A DNA stretch of 64,000 bases, taken from a virus. This document shows, one piece after another, positions 11,354 to 19,847 of the stretch. The stretch is from positions 1 to 64,000 of the IMG/VR virus record IMGVR_UViG_3300035670_000026; one strand, given 5' to 3'. The position numbers were made by a program, and so were the translations under genes. The notes under the pieces were generated by a model, which saw only the letters and a program-made list of their open reading frames with translations, searched no databases and had not been told where the DNA came from. Position 1 is the first letter of the stretch. Every line of letters begins with the position of its first letter.

Positions 11354-12139
11354 ATGCAACTAACAGCAGAACAAATTCACCAAAATTGGGTAGATTTTAT
11401 TGGTTTCATTGATGACCATATTTCTGAACCACGTAAAACAGCTCTTAAAGCATTTTACGAAAAATATGAGGATCGTATCATTTTGATGCCTGCGGCTCAT
11501 AAAAAAGAATATCATAATGCTTTCCCTGGAGGATATGTAGAGCATGTAAATCGTGTTGTAACTTGTGCTATTCACCTTCACAAATTATGGGGACAAATGG
11601 GAGCAGATTTAACTACATTTACTAAAGAAGAACTTATATTTTCGGCTCTGAACCATGATTTAGGTAAAATGGGTTCTGAAACTGAAGAATCATATATCCC
11701 CCAGACTGATAATTGGAGACGTGAAAAATTAGGTGAAGACTATATGTTTAATACTAAAGTACCATTTGCTTCTGTTCCTGATCGTGGTCTATTTTTACTC
11801 CAGGCACATGATATTAAATACACTTTTAATGAAATGGTTGCCATCCAGACTCATGATGGTTTATATGATGATGCAAATAAGAAATACCTTATGACTTATA
11901 TGCCAGAACAAAAACCTCGTACTTCTCTTCCTTTTATAGTACATCAGGCAGATTTAATGGCTGCTCGTATTGAGTTTGAACGTGAATGGTTACCTAAATT
12001 GAATGGTAACGTGGAGACCAAAAAGACAAGTTTTACATTAGAGGCAAATAAAAAACAACCTTCAAAAGATAGTAAACAAACAAAAGCATTAGGTTCACTA
12101 AAAAATGAAGGTCTTAAAAATCTATTGGATAATTTATGA
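11354..12139 (+). CDS. HD-domain metal-dependent phosphohydrolase
   Basis: 261 residues. HD-type ligand set: His64 in GGYVEHVNRV, the HD pair in ALNHDLGKMG (His101-Asp102), His167 in IQTHDGLY, and Asp200 in HQADLMAAR. This order is the HD superfamily pattern of nucleotide phosphohydrolases. The substrate is unknown; similar proteins occur in T4-like marine phages. The last 40 residues are a Lys-rich tail. Its stop overlaps the next start by ATGA. Confidence 0.85.
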   Translation: MQLTAEQIHQNWVDFIGFIDDHISEPRKTALKAFYEKYEDRIILMPAAHKKEYHNAFPGGYVEHVNRVVTCAIHLHKLWGQMGADLTTFTKEELIFSALNHDLGKMGSETEESYIPQTDNWRREKLGEDYMFNTKVPFASVPDRGLFLLQAHDIKYTFNEMVAIQTHDGLYDDANKKYLMTYMPEQKPRTSLPFIVHQADLMAARIEFEREWLPKLNGNVETKKTSFTLEANKKQPSKDSKQTKALGSLKNEGLKNLLDNL

Positions 12140-12417
12140 TAGTACTAGTAATAATTTTAAGTATATTGGTCGTGATCTTGGGATACACGACCTTTAACCT
12201 CCTACGTAAAAACGAGAAACAAGAGGATATCCTTTCAGGATATATGGCTTATTTAAATAAAGTTTCCCAAACTATTGAAGCCGCAGATAAAAAAATGCAA
12301 GAAGTAGATGTAAAAGGTAGCTTTAAATCAGATGATGAGGTAGGATTTTTCTTTCAACAAATACAAAGTATTCAAACTATTTTAAACTCCTTCATCATTA
12401 AAAATGTTGAAAAATAA
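12136..12417 (+). CDS. Small single-pass membrane protein
   Basis: 93 residues: an N-terminal transmembrane helix (2-22, IVLVIILSILVVILGYTTFNL), then a charged helical cytoplasmic or periplasmic part. Overlaps the HD gene by 4 nt and the gp55 gene by one base. Function unknown. Confidence 0.65.
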   Translation: MIVLVIILSILVVILGYTTFNLLRKNEKQEDILSGYMAYLNKVSQTIEAADKKMQEVDVKGSFKSDDEVGFFFQQIQSIQTILNSFIIKNVEK

Positions 12418-13124
12418 TGGAGACTATAGTAAAAAAGAAAAAAAAAGGGGTACAATACTTTACCCAAGATACTGAAAATGCTATAGTATTATATAATAAT
12501 ACACTTGATCCTGAAGAAAGAAGTAATATCTATCGAGAAAGAATTCATTATGGTTTTTTTAAATTAACCGAAAATATTATTCATACCTTCAAATTTTACT
12601 ATACAGAAGTAGATAATATTGAAGATTTACAACATGAAGTAATTACATTTCTTCTTTCTAAAATTCACCTTTATGATCAATCTAAGGGAGCAAAAGCATA
12701 TTCTTACTTTGGAACAATTGCAAAACGCTATTTAATCCTTTCAAACCAAAAAAATTACAAAAAGCGTGTTGATACCGCTCCTATTGAAATTTTAGAGGAA
12801 GATGAAAATCATTCATATACCATAGATGATAGTCCGTATAATGAACGTTTATCTAAGTATATAGACAAATTTACAGAACATTGTACGCAACATATATTTG
12901 AAATATTCCCTAAAGAATATGACGCTCAAATAGCAGATGCTATTTTAGAATTATTTCGTAAACGAGAACATTTAGATATTTTTAATAAAAAAGCACTTTA
13001 TATTTATATCCGTGAACAAGTTGATGTAAAAACTCCAAAAATTACTAAAATAGCAAATCAACTTTATAGCATATTTAAAGAAAACTATATTTTTTATTTG
13101 GAAAACGGATATACAAATTTTTAG
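12417..13124 (+). CDS. 55: Late-transcription sigma factor, T4 gp55-like
   Basis: 235 residues. The central part, about 68-110 (IEDLQHEVITFLLSKIHLYD, then GAKAYSYFGTIAKRYLI), has the sigma region 2 pattern conserved among gp55 proteins of T4-like phages: a helix that binds the RNA polymerase coiled coil and an aromatic-rich segment for promoter melting. The protein lacks a region 4, as T4 gp55 does. In T4 it directs host polymerase to TATAAATA late promoters with gp33 and the gp45 clamp. Here the candidate element is TATTTATA, found upstream of late genes including the next one. Confidence 0.8.
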   Translation: METIVKKKKKGVQYFTQDTENAIVLYNNTLDPEERSNIYRERIHYGFFKLTENIIHTFKFYYTEVDNIEDLQHEVITFLLSKIHLYDQSKGAKAYSYFGTIAKRYLILSNQKNYKKRVDTAPIEILEEDENHSYTIDDSPYNERLSKYIDKFTEHCTQHIFEIFPKEYDAQIADAILELFRKREHLDIFNKKALYIYIREQVDVKTPKITKIANQLYSIFKENYIFYLENGYTNF

Positions 13125-13130
13125 TTTCAA

Positions 13131-13138
13131 TATTTATA
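13131..13138 (+). promoter_or_regulatory. TATTTATA late-type motif of the baseplate block
   Basis: Within CAATATTTATAAGAAA, 19 nt before the first gene of the baseplate operon. Confidence 0.6.
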
Positions 13139-13157
13139 AGAAACTAATTGTATATTT

Positions 13158-13493
13158 ATGTCACAATTTGATAATATAATCTTTGGTAAGAAAAAATTTT
13201 CCGATGTTTTAGAAGAAATTTATAACAACCAAAAGAAAAAAGACCAACAAGTAACAGCTTTAATCTCAGAGCTAAAACCCCTTATTTCTGATATTGGGGA
13301 CGCTACTTTAGTAGTTCCTTTAATTAAGGAATATATGGAAATTAGCGTTAAAAATGATGATATTTTAATTAAGATGGCTGCTTTAGCTCAACGTGCTATG
13401 CAAACTCAAACAGCAGATGGTGCTTTAACTATTTCTGATGAAGAAAAAGAGCAATTACTTTCGGCAATGAATGAATTAAAAGGAGAAAAATAA
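13158..13493 (+). CDS. Helical protein heading the baseplate operon, unknown
   Basis: 111 residues, helical, with alternating charged and hydrophobic patches. It overlaps the spike gene by one base (TAATG). Position suggests a baseplate, tail-assembly or late-transcription helper protein, but no motif supports a choice. Confidence 0.6.
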   Translation: MSQFDNIIFGKKKFSDVLEEIYNNQKKKDQQVTALISELKPLISDIGDATLVVPLIKEYMEISVKNDDILIKMAALAQRAMQTQTADGALTISDEEKEQLLSAMNELKGEK

Positions 13494-14728
13494 TGGCTAC
13501 AAGATATGGCTTTGCTTCAGTTAACCAGAATTTAAATCCAAATTTAAATAATGGTTTTGGTGTTCAACAAGCCATTGAACAAGCTGGTTTAATCAAAGCT
13601 GTTAGAGTATTAAGTATTATTTTAGATGAATCTCATCCTCGATTTGAAGAATTAGGTGAATGGAATGGTTTAGGTATTATTGAATATGAAGATGTAATTA
13701 ATCCATTACCTTCTCCTTCACTCCCAATAGCTAGACCTTTAATGGGAAATTCTAAAAATTTTCCATTAGTAAATGAAATAGTATACATAATATTTTTTCC
13801 AAGTACTAATATTGATACTGTTTCTTCTAATGGTACTGAATATTATATTGATATAGTTTCTTTATGGAACCATCCTCATCATAATGCTTACCCTACTGCT
13901 CCTAATGAATTACCTCCTTCACAACAAAAGGATTATGTACAAACGGAAACAGGTAATGTTAGAAGAATTACAGACCAATCAACAGAAATATTTTTAGGTA
14001 AAACCTTTAAAGAACGTTCTAATATTCACCCACTTTTACCTTTTGAAGGTGATATAATTTATGAAGGAAGATGGGGAAATAGTATAAGAATTGGTTCAAC
14101 TGTACCTAACACACCAAACAATTGGTCAACAACAGGTTCATCTGGAGATCCAATTTTTATTATTAGAAACGGACAAGGTAAACAAAGTGAAGAAGGATGG
14201 ATACCAACTGTAGAAGATATTAACAATGATGATTCTTCTATTTATGCTACAAGTACCCAAAAAATACCTTTAAAAGCATCAAGTACTAATTATTTCAGTT
14301 ATAAAAACAATGCTCCACAAACTCCAGATCAATATGCTGGAAAGCAAATTATTGTAAATTCTGGTCGTTTAGTATTTAATACTACACAAGATCATTTATT
14401 ATTAAGTTCTGCTAAAACTATAAATTTAAATGCTGTTGAAGGAGTTAATATTGATTCTCAAACAGTAGTAGTACAATCTGGAAACATTTATTTAGGTTCT
14501 AAAAATGCTACTGAACCTTTATTATTAGGTAACCAAACAGTTACACTGCTAAACCAATTAATATCAAATCTTTCAGCATTCGCTCAAATTTGTAGTACAT
14601 TAGTTTCAACACCCCCAGGGACTCCAATTGCTCCTTTAAATGTAGCAGCTGTTCAATTAGTAGGTTCTTTAAATGCTGTTCAAGCTAATTTAAATAACTT
14701 AAAATCAAAATATAATTATACAGTATAA
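13493..14728 (+). CDS. Baseplate hub spike protein, gp5-like (no lysozyme domain)
   Basis: 411 residues. An N-terminal OB-like region contains PFEGDIIYEGRWGNSIRIGS (about 182-201), typical of gp5/VgrG-type hubs. The part from about 290 to 350 (RLVFNTTQDHLLLSSAKTIN, then further V-x-I/L short repeats) is the repetitive beta-strand pattern of a trimeric spike. The lysozyme domain of T4 gp5 is absent. It would form the membrane-piercing needle under the baseplate hub. Tightly packed with its neighbours. Confidence 0.72.
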   Translation: MATRYGFASVNQNLNPNLNNGFGVQQAIEQAGLIKAVRVLSIILDESHPRFEELGEWNGLGIIEYEDVINPLPSPSLPIARPLMGNSKNFPLVNEIVYIIFFPSTNIDTVSSNGTEYYIDIVSLWNHPHHNAYPTAPNELPPSQQKDYVQTETGNVRRITDQSTEIFLGKTFKERSNIHPLLPFEGDIIYEGRWGNSIRIGSTVPNTPNNWSTTGSSGDPIFIIRNGQGKQSEEGWIPTVEDINNDDSSIYATSTQKIPLKASSTNYFSYKNNAPQTPDQYAGKQIIVNSGRLVFNTTQDHLLLSSAKTINLNAVEGVNIDSQTVVVQSGNIYLGSKNATEPLLLGNQTVTLLNQLISNLSAFAQICSTLVSTPPGTPIAPLNVAAVQLVGSLNAVQANLNNLKSKYNYTV

Positions 14729-15663
14729 TGGCTACTCCTATTGAACAAGAACAAATTAGACAAGAAGAATTAGCAGCTGCTGAAAAACAATCTGCTCAAG
14801 CTAATCAAAAAACTGTAGATGTTAATTTAATACAAGGTGCTACCCCTGATGATCAAAAACCAAAAGGAACAGCTAAATTGCCTTCTTTATTATTTGCCTT
14901 AGGATCACAAATCCCTCAAATTATACAGCCATCTTTACAAAATTTAATAAATCAATATATACAGAATGTAGATGTTTGTCCAAATGAGATAGTATTAGCT
15001 GAGTTAATAGTTCAAAGAAATAATATTGTTCAATCACTTAATAATATAGGTACAAGAATAAACCAATTAGGAACCTCAATTTCAGGAGTATCAACATTTT
15101 TAAATACAACATTAGGTATAATAACAGCTATAGACATTGCTTCTGTAGTAATTTCAACAGCAGCAAAAGTAGTTCCCCTTATACCAGGTGCTGTTCCTGC
15201 TGCTTTAAATGATTTACAAACTTTAATTAGAAAAGTTACTTTTGATCAATTAGGTAATTCTAAATTATCTAAACTTCAAGGTGTGATTAGCAGTTCTGCT
15301 TTAGTTATATCCATTATAGGAACGTATATTTTAACAGCAAAAGCTATTTTGGATATAATCGATGCTTATATTAAAAAATGTAATAAATTAGCTAATTTAG
15401 ACCCAACTTCTAAAATTATAAATGATATAGCTGATGCTCAGTTACAAGCCCAGCAAACTTTAAACCAAACAACATACCAGGGTTTTATTATAGAAATTGA
15501 AGAAGTACCTTATACTCCAACTGTAATAAGAAGAAGAGCAGTTGGTAAAACTCAACAAGGTATTCCTTTAATTCAAACAGAATTATCCTTTACTACAGAT
15601 AATCAAACATTAATTAATGAACTTAAGCTAATAATTGACAGAGATAATTTAAAAGCTTATTAA
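14728..15663 (+). CDS. Hydrophobic baseplate-region protein, unknown
   Basis: 311 residues. After an Ala/Gln-rich charged N-terminus there are two long hydrophobic regions, about 127-158 (LNTTLGIITAIDIASVVIST and onward) and 190-212 (SSALVISIIGTYILTAKAIL), and a soluble beta-rich C-terminus. Membrane-interacting hub or tape-measure-associated proteins have this look. It follows the spike gene with a one-base overlap, which supports a tail-tip role. No family recognised. Confidence 0.6.
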   Translation: MATPIEQEQIRQEELAAAEKQSAQANQKTVDVNLIQGATPDDQKPKGTAKLPSLLFALGSQIPQIIQPSLQNLINQYIQNVDVCPNEIVLAELIVQRNNIVQSLNNIGTRINQLGTSISGVSTFLNTTLGIITAIDIASVVISTAAKVVPLIPGAVPAALNDLQTLIRKVTFDQLGNSKLSKLQGVISSSALVISIIGTYILTAKAILDIIDAYIKKCNKLANLDPTSKIINDIADAQLQAQQTLNQTTYQGFIIEIEEVPYTPTVIRRRAVGKTQQGIPLIQTELSFTTDNQTLINELKLIIDRDNLKAY

Positions 15664-15669
15664 TTTTAA

Positions 15670-15677
15670 TATTTATA
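15670..15677 (+). promoter_or_regulatory. TATTTATA late-type motif
   Basis: Within TTAATATTTATAAAC, 4 nt before the start codon of the next gene. Confidence 0.55.
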
Positions 15678-15681
15678 AACA

Positions 15682-16026
15682 ATGAAAACTACAGAACTTA
15701 AAAATCTAATTAAAGAAGCTGTAAAAGAAGCTATCCAAGAGGAATTAAAAGAAATCCTTTTGGAAGCAGTTCGTGCTCCTAAAACAATTGTACAAGAATC
15801 TTTAAGAGATACGTATGCTCAACCCCACATTGAATCACCTAAAAAATTAACAGTTGCTGAAAGACAAGCAATGTTTGGTGGTATTTTGGGTGAAATGCAA
15901 AATGGTGGAGCCGCAACTTCACAATATGCAGGAAATTTCCAACCCCAATCAGTAGATACTATTAATGGAGCTTTACCTGAAGGAAATGTTGGTTTAGATC
16001 AAATAATGGCTTTAATGAATAAGTAA
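15682..16026 (+). CDS. Small protein with capsid-targeting-like N-terminus
   Basis: 114 residues. The first 30 are an amphipathic helix (KNLIKEAVKEAIQEELKEIL) with several I/L-x-Glu sites; the rest is Gln/Gly/Asn-rich and probably loosely folded. The start resembles many proteins of the 30-45 kb block and T4 internal proteins. It lies between the hub protein and gp25, which also fits a small baseplate component. Confidence 0.6.
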   Translation: MKTTELKNLIKEAVKEAIQEELKEILLEAVRAPKTIVQESLRDTYAQPHIESPKKLTVAERQAMFGGILGEMQNGGAATSQYAGNFQPQSVDTINGALPEGNVGLDQIMALMNK

Positions 16027-16433
16027 TGGCATTTGGAGCAAAAAGAATATATCCTATAGATACCAAACCAGGAACAGGTGTTGGTGTTGCTATTCCCTTT
16101 AATGCTCCTGGTGTATTTAAAACAACTTATACTACAAGAGAAGCTACTAAATCTAATTTAATTAATTTCTTTTTAACTAATAAAGGAGAAATATATTTAA
16201 ATCCTACATTTGGTGGAGGTTTAAGAGCATTTTTATTCCAACAAATTACAGAAGGAAATACAGAAGATCTTAAACAAGATATTCAACAACAATTAGGTTT
16301 ATATTTTCCTCAAGTGGTAGTAGAATCTCTAAACATAGATTCATATCCTGATATAAACCAAATTAATATTGTATTAAAATATAATATAGCAGATACTGGA
16401 CTTAACGATACTATAGAAATAGCATTTACATAA
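16026..16433 (+). CDS. 25: Baseplate wedge protein gp25 (GPW/gp25 family)
   Basis: 135 residues. The GPW_gp25 fold is indicated by the segment from TKSNLINFFLTNKGEIYLNP (about 42-61) through FGGGLRAFLFQQI and a C-terminal beta segment INIVLKYNIADT. The R-x-L-x-x-x-L-F core and NP-x-F-G-x-x-L/R motif are typical. gp25 joins the wedge to the sheath start. One-base overlaps tie it to the gene before and to gp6 after. Confidence 0.88.
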   Translation: MAFGAKRIYPIDTKPGTGVGVAIPFNAPGVFKTTYTTREATKSNLINFFLTNKGEIYLNPTFGGGLRAFLFQQITEGNTEDLKQDIQQQLGLYFPQVVVESLNIDSYPDINQINIVLKYNIADTGLNDTIEIAFT

Positions 16434-18295
16434 TGGCAACTAAAAGAAAAAATATTCAATACATTAATAGAGATTTTAGTGAAATAAGAGCAAGTCTTAT
16501 TGACTATGCTAAAACCTATTTCCCTACAACCTATAATGATTTTACTCCAGCATCACCAGGTATGATGTTTATGGAGATGGCGGCTTATGTAGGTGATGTA
16601 TTATCTTTTTATCTTGATAATCAAATACAAGAAACATATTTACAATATGCTCGCCAAACAAATAATTTATATGAGTTAGCTTACATGTTTGGTTATAAAC
16701 CAAATGTAACTCAAGTTGCTACAACTTATATTGATTTTTACCAACAAGTTCCATCAAAACTTTCAGGATCAACTTATATTCCTGATTTTGATTATTCTTT
16801 ATTTATTCCTCAAAACGCAAGAATTCAATCTACTCTTAATCCTAATACATCTTTTCTAGTAGAAGACCCAGTAGATTTTTCAGTATCAAGTTCAGGCGAT
16901 CCTACAGAAGTAACTATTTTTTCAGTAGCAGGTAGTAACCCTCAATATTTTTTATTAAAGAAAACACGTAAAGCAATATCAGCTGATTTAGGTACTACTA
17001 CATTTACTTTTGGTGCACCTCAACAATTTTCAACAGTAACTATCAATGATGATAGAATTATAGGAATTCAAGATATATTCGATTCTGATAGTAATGAATG
17101 GTATGAAGTAGATTATCTAGCTCAAGAATGTATTTATAAATCAATAAAAAATACAAATCCAAATTCACCTAATCTTTTACAGTATGAGGGTGATACCCCT
17201 TATCTTCTTCAATTAGAACAGGTTCAAAGAAGATTCATTACCAGATTTATAGATTCAGGGTCTTTACAAATACAATTTGGAGCAGGTACGGCAGCTGATA
17301 CAGACGAAACTATTATCCCTAATCCTGATAATGTAGGTTTAGGTTTACCTTTTGAACAAGCTAAATTAACAACTGCTTTTTCCCCATCTAATTTTATATT
17401 TACAAAAACGTATGGTATTGCTCCTTCACAAACAACATTAACTGTAAGATATTTAACTGGTGGTGGAGTAAGTTCAAACGTCCCAGCAAATGATTTAACA
17501 ACATTAATAGGAACTAATACTCAATTCTTAAATTCAAATCTAAACTCAGTAACAGCTCAAACAGTGTTTAATTCCTTAGCAGTTACAAACCCAGAAGCAG
17601 CTGATGGTGGTGGAGACGGAGATACAATAGAGGAAATTAGACAAAATGCTTCTGCAAATTTTGCAACTCAATTACGTAACGTAACACAAGATGATTATTT
17701 AGTAAGAGCACTTTCAATGCCTGCTAAATATGGGGTTGTATCAAAAGCATATATTGAACCAACAAAAGCAGTATCATTATCGGCTGGTCAATCTAATTCC
17801 GTATTAGACTTATATATATTGTCTTATAACGTGAACAATCAATTAACCACAGCGTCTACTGCTTTAAAACAAAATTTAACTACATATTTATCTCAATATA
17901 GAATGGTTAATGATGCTGTTGCTATTAAGGATGCATTTATTATTAATATTGGAGTAAATTTTGACATCATTGTACTCCCAGAATTTAATAGTAATCAAGT
18001 ATTATTTGATTGTATATCAGCTTTAAAAGATTACTTTAGAATAGATAATTGGCAAATTAATCAACCAATTATATTAAGAGATATTTATATTCTTTTAGAT
18101 AGAATAACCGGAGTTCAAACAGTAAAAAATATATCAATTTCAAATTTGACAGGAACTAATTTAGGATATTCAGTATATTTTTATGATATAAACGCAGCAA
18201 CAATTTCAAATGTGATTTATCCTTCACTTGATCCTTCAATATTTGAAGTCAAATTTCCAAATACAGATATTCAAGGTAGAGTAGTAAACTTATAA
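16433..18295 (+). CDS. 6: Baseplate wedge protein gp6-like
   Basis: 620 residues, close to T4 gp6 (660). The N-terminal part INRDFSEIRASLIDYAKTYF, then FTPASPGMMFMEMAAYVGDV and QARQTNNLYELAYMFGYKP-like sequence, is highly characteristic of gp6/J-type wedge proteins. A mid-protein DTIEEIRQNASANFATQLRN and DYLVRALSMP match the conserved gp6 core. It forms the wedge ring with gp25 and gp53-type partners. Immediate neighbour of gp25, as expected. Confidence 0.88.
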   Translation: MATKRKNIQYINRDFSEIRASLIDYAKTYFPTTYNDFTPASPGMMFMEMAAYVGDVLSFYLDNQIQETYLQYARQTNNLYELAYMFGYKPNVTQVATTYIDFYQQVPSKLSGSTYIPDFDYSLFIPQNARIQSTLNPNTSFLVEDPVDFSVSSSGDPTEVTIFSVAGSNPQYFLLKKTRKAISADLGTTTFTFGAPQQFSTVTINDDRIIGIQDIFDSDSNEWYEVDYLAQECIYKSIKNTNPNSPNLLQYEGDTPYLLQLEQVQRRFITRFIDSGSLQIQFGAGTAADTDETIIPNPDNVGLGLPFEQAKLTTAFSPSNFIFTKTYGIAPSQTTLTVRYLTGGGVSSNVPANDLTTLIGTNTQFLNSNLNSVTAQTVFNSLAVTNPEAADGGGDGDTIEEIRQNASANFATQLRNVTQDDYLVRALSMPAKYGVVSKAYIEPTKAVSLSAGQSNSVLDLYILSYNVNNQLTTASTALKQNLTTYLSQYRMVNDAVAIKDAFIINIGVNFDIIVLPEFNSNQVLFDCISALKDYFRIDNWQINQPIILRDIYILLDRITGVQTVKNISISNLTGTNLGYSVYFYDINAATISNVIYPSLDPSIFEVKFPNTDIQGRVVNL

Positions 18296-18300
18296 TAAAA

Positions 18301-19488
18301 ATGGCAGTATATAAAATTTTCCCAGAAAAAGACGCTACATTATATTCTCTATTCCCTAACATGAATACGGGATTAGATGAGATTATAGAGGCAACTGAAA
18401 CTTCTTTTGCATATTCAGACCCAAATCCTCAAACAAGCCGTTTTGTTATTAATTTCTCCGAAACTGAAATTGATGATTTATTAGATAATAAATTAAAAAT
18501 AACAGAAGGAGCTATTAGTTCATCAAAATTTTTAGATAACAATTATTGGAAAGTTAATTTACAATGTTTTATTGCTACTTCTACTGGGTTACAATCTAAT
18601 ACTACAGTTGAATGTTATCCAATTTCAGGAGCTTGGGATATGGGTACTGGTAGATATTTAGATGATCCTATTGCTACTAATGGTACAAGTTGGATTTGGA
18701 GAGATTATTCTGGATCTGCTAAATGGGCTATTGGTCCTACTTATGGTTCTAACGCAACAGCTTCTTATAACACAACTTATGCTGTCGCTGGAGGTGGTAA
18801 CTGGTTTACAGGTTCCGCTCAACCTTGGTTTAATTCCGATACTTATCCAATAACATCATCAGTAACTTTTGGATTTTTTAATACTAAAGATTTAAATTTA
18901 AACGTTACAAATATTATTAGAGCTCGTTCTACAGGAGCTATATCTCCAGATGGATTTATTATTAAACAAGAAGTTGAATTTATTGATAATAAAGATGTTC
19001 AACCTGAATTAAAATGGTTCTCTAGAGATACTCACACAATTTATCCTCCTGCTTTACAATTTAGTTGGAGAGATTTTGTATTTAATACTGGTTCATCTAC
19101 TCAAACTATCCAAAATACCCTTCCAGTTACAGTAACATTAGCTCAAAACCCAGGAACTTTTTATCCTCAAAGTTATAATAGATTTAGAGTGAATATTCGC
19201 CCTGAATATCCTATTCAGTTATGGACTACAAGTTCAGTCTATACAAATAATTATTATTTACCAACTGCATCTTATTGGGCTATTAAAGATTTAGATACTA
19301 ATGAAATGGTAGTGGATTTTGATACTCAATTTACTCAAATTAGTGCTGATGCTACTTCAAGTTATTTTGATGTTTGGATGAATGGTTTAGAACCTGAAAG
19401 ATATTACGCTATTTTAATTAAATCTGAAATAGCAGAAACAACTCAAGTATTTGATGATCAATATTACTTTAAAGTAATTAACGGATAA
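18301..19488 (+). CDS. Baseplate/tail structural protein with DNRLRE-like N-terminus
   Basis: 395 residues, beta-rich, with many aromatic and Ser/Thr residues. The first 200 residues (KIFPEKDATLYSLFP, later WKVNLQCFIATSTGLQSNTT and VECYPISGAWDMGTG) resemble DNRLRE-type carbohydrate-binding or fibre modules. The C-terminal third resembles an Ig-like domain (NPGTFYPQSYNRFRVNIRPEY). Position after gp6 suggests a wedge component (gp8-like place) or an adaptor for fibres. The assignment to a specific T4 protein is not supported by sequence. Confidence 0.62.
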   Translation: MAVYKIFPEKDATLYSLFPNMNTGLDEIIEATETSFAYSDPNPQTSRFVINFSETEIDDLLDNKLKITEGAISSSKFLDNNYWKVNLQCFIATSTGLQSNTTVECYPISGAWDMGTGRYLDDPIATNGTSWIWRDYSGSAKWAIGPTYGSNATASYNTTYAVAGGGNWFTGSAQPWFNSDTYPITSSVTFGFFNTKDLNLNVTNIIRARSTGAISPDGFIIKQEVEFIDNKDVQPELKWFSRDTHTIYPPALQFSWRDFVFNTGSSTQTIQNTLPVTVTLAQNPGTFYPQSYNRFRVNIRPEYPIQLWTTSSVYTNNYYLPTASYWAIKDLDTNEMVVDFDTQFTQISADATSSYFDVWMNGLEPERYYAILIKSEIAETTQVFDDQYYFKVING

Positions 19489-19847
19489 TGGCTGAACAAA
19501 TAAATTTAAATAAAACCGCTTACGCTAAAACTCAATATGAAAGGGTTATTGATACTTCTTTTACTCAATTAGTTGAGCCAACTCCTGTTTCACCATTATC
19601 TATTCCCTCAATTTCGGTAGCCGATTTCTTTATCAATTACCAAGAAATTTTTTATCAAATACCTAAACTTGGAGATATAAATTCTCATGAGTATCTTATT
19701 AAAACTTCTCAAGCATATATCGGAAGTAGTCAAGCAGATAATGATACTATACAAGCATTAATTGACGAGATTACTCAATTAAGACAAGAAAATGTTGATT
19801 TACAACAACAATTAATTAGTACACAAACCACAGGAAACATTATATAA
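19488..19847 (+). CDS. Small baseplate-block protein with C-terminal coiled coil
   Basis: 119 residues: an N-terminal extended part, a middle helix, and a C-terminal heptad segment (IDEITQLRQENVDLQQQLIS). One-base overlaps with both neighbours. Probably a baseplate accessory or trimerising protein; no family recognised. Confidence 0.6.
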   Translation: MAEQINLNKTAYAKTQYERVIDTSFTQLVEPTPVSPLSIPSISVADFFINYQEIFYQIPKLGDINSHEYLIKTSQAYIGSSQADNDTIQALIDEITQLRQENVDLQQQLISTQTTGNII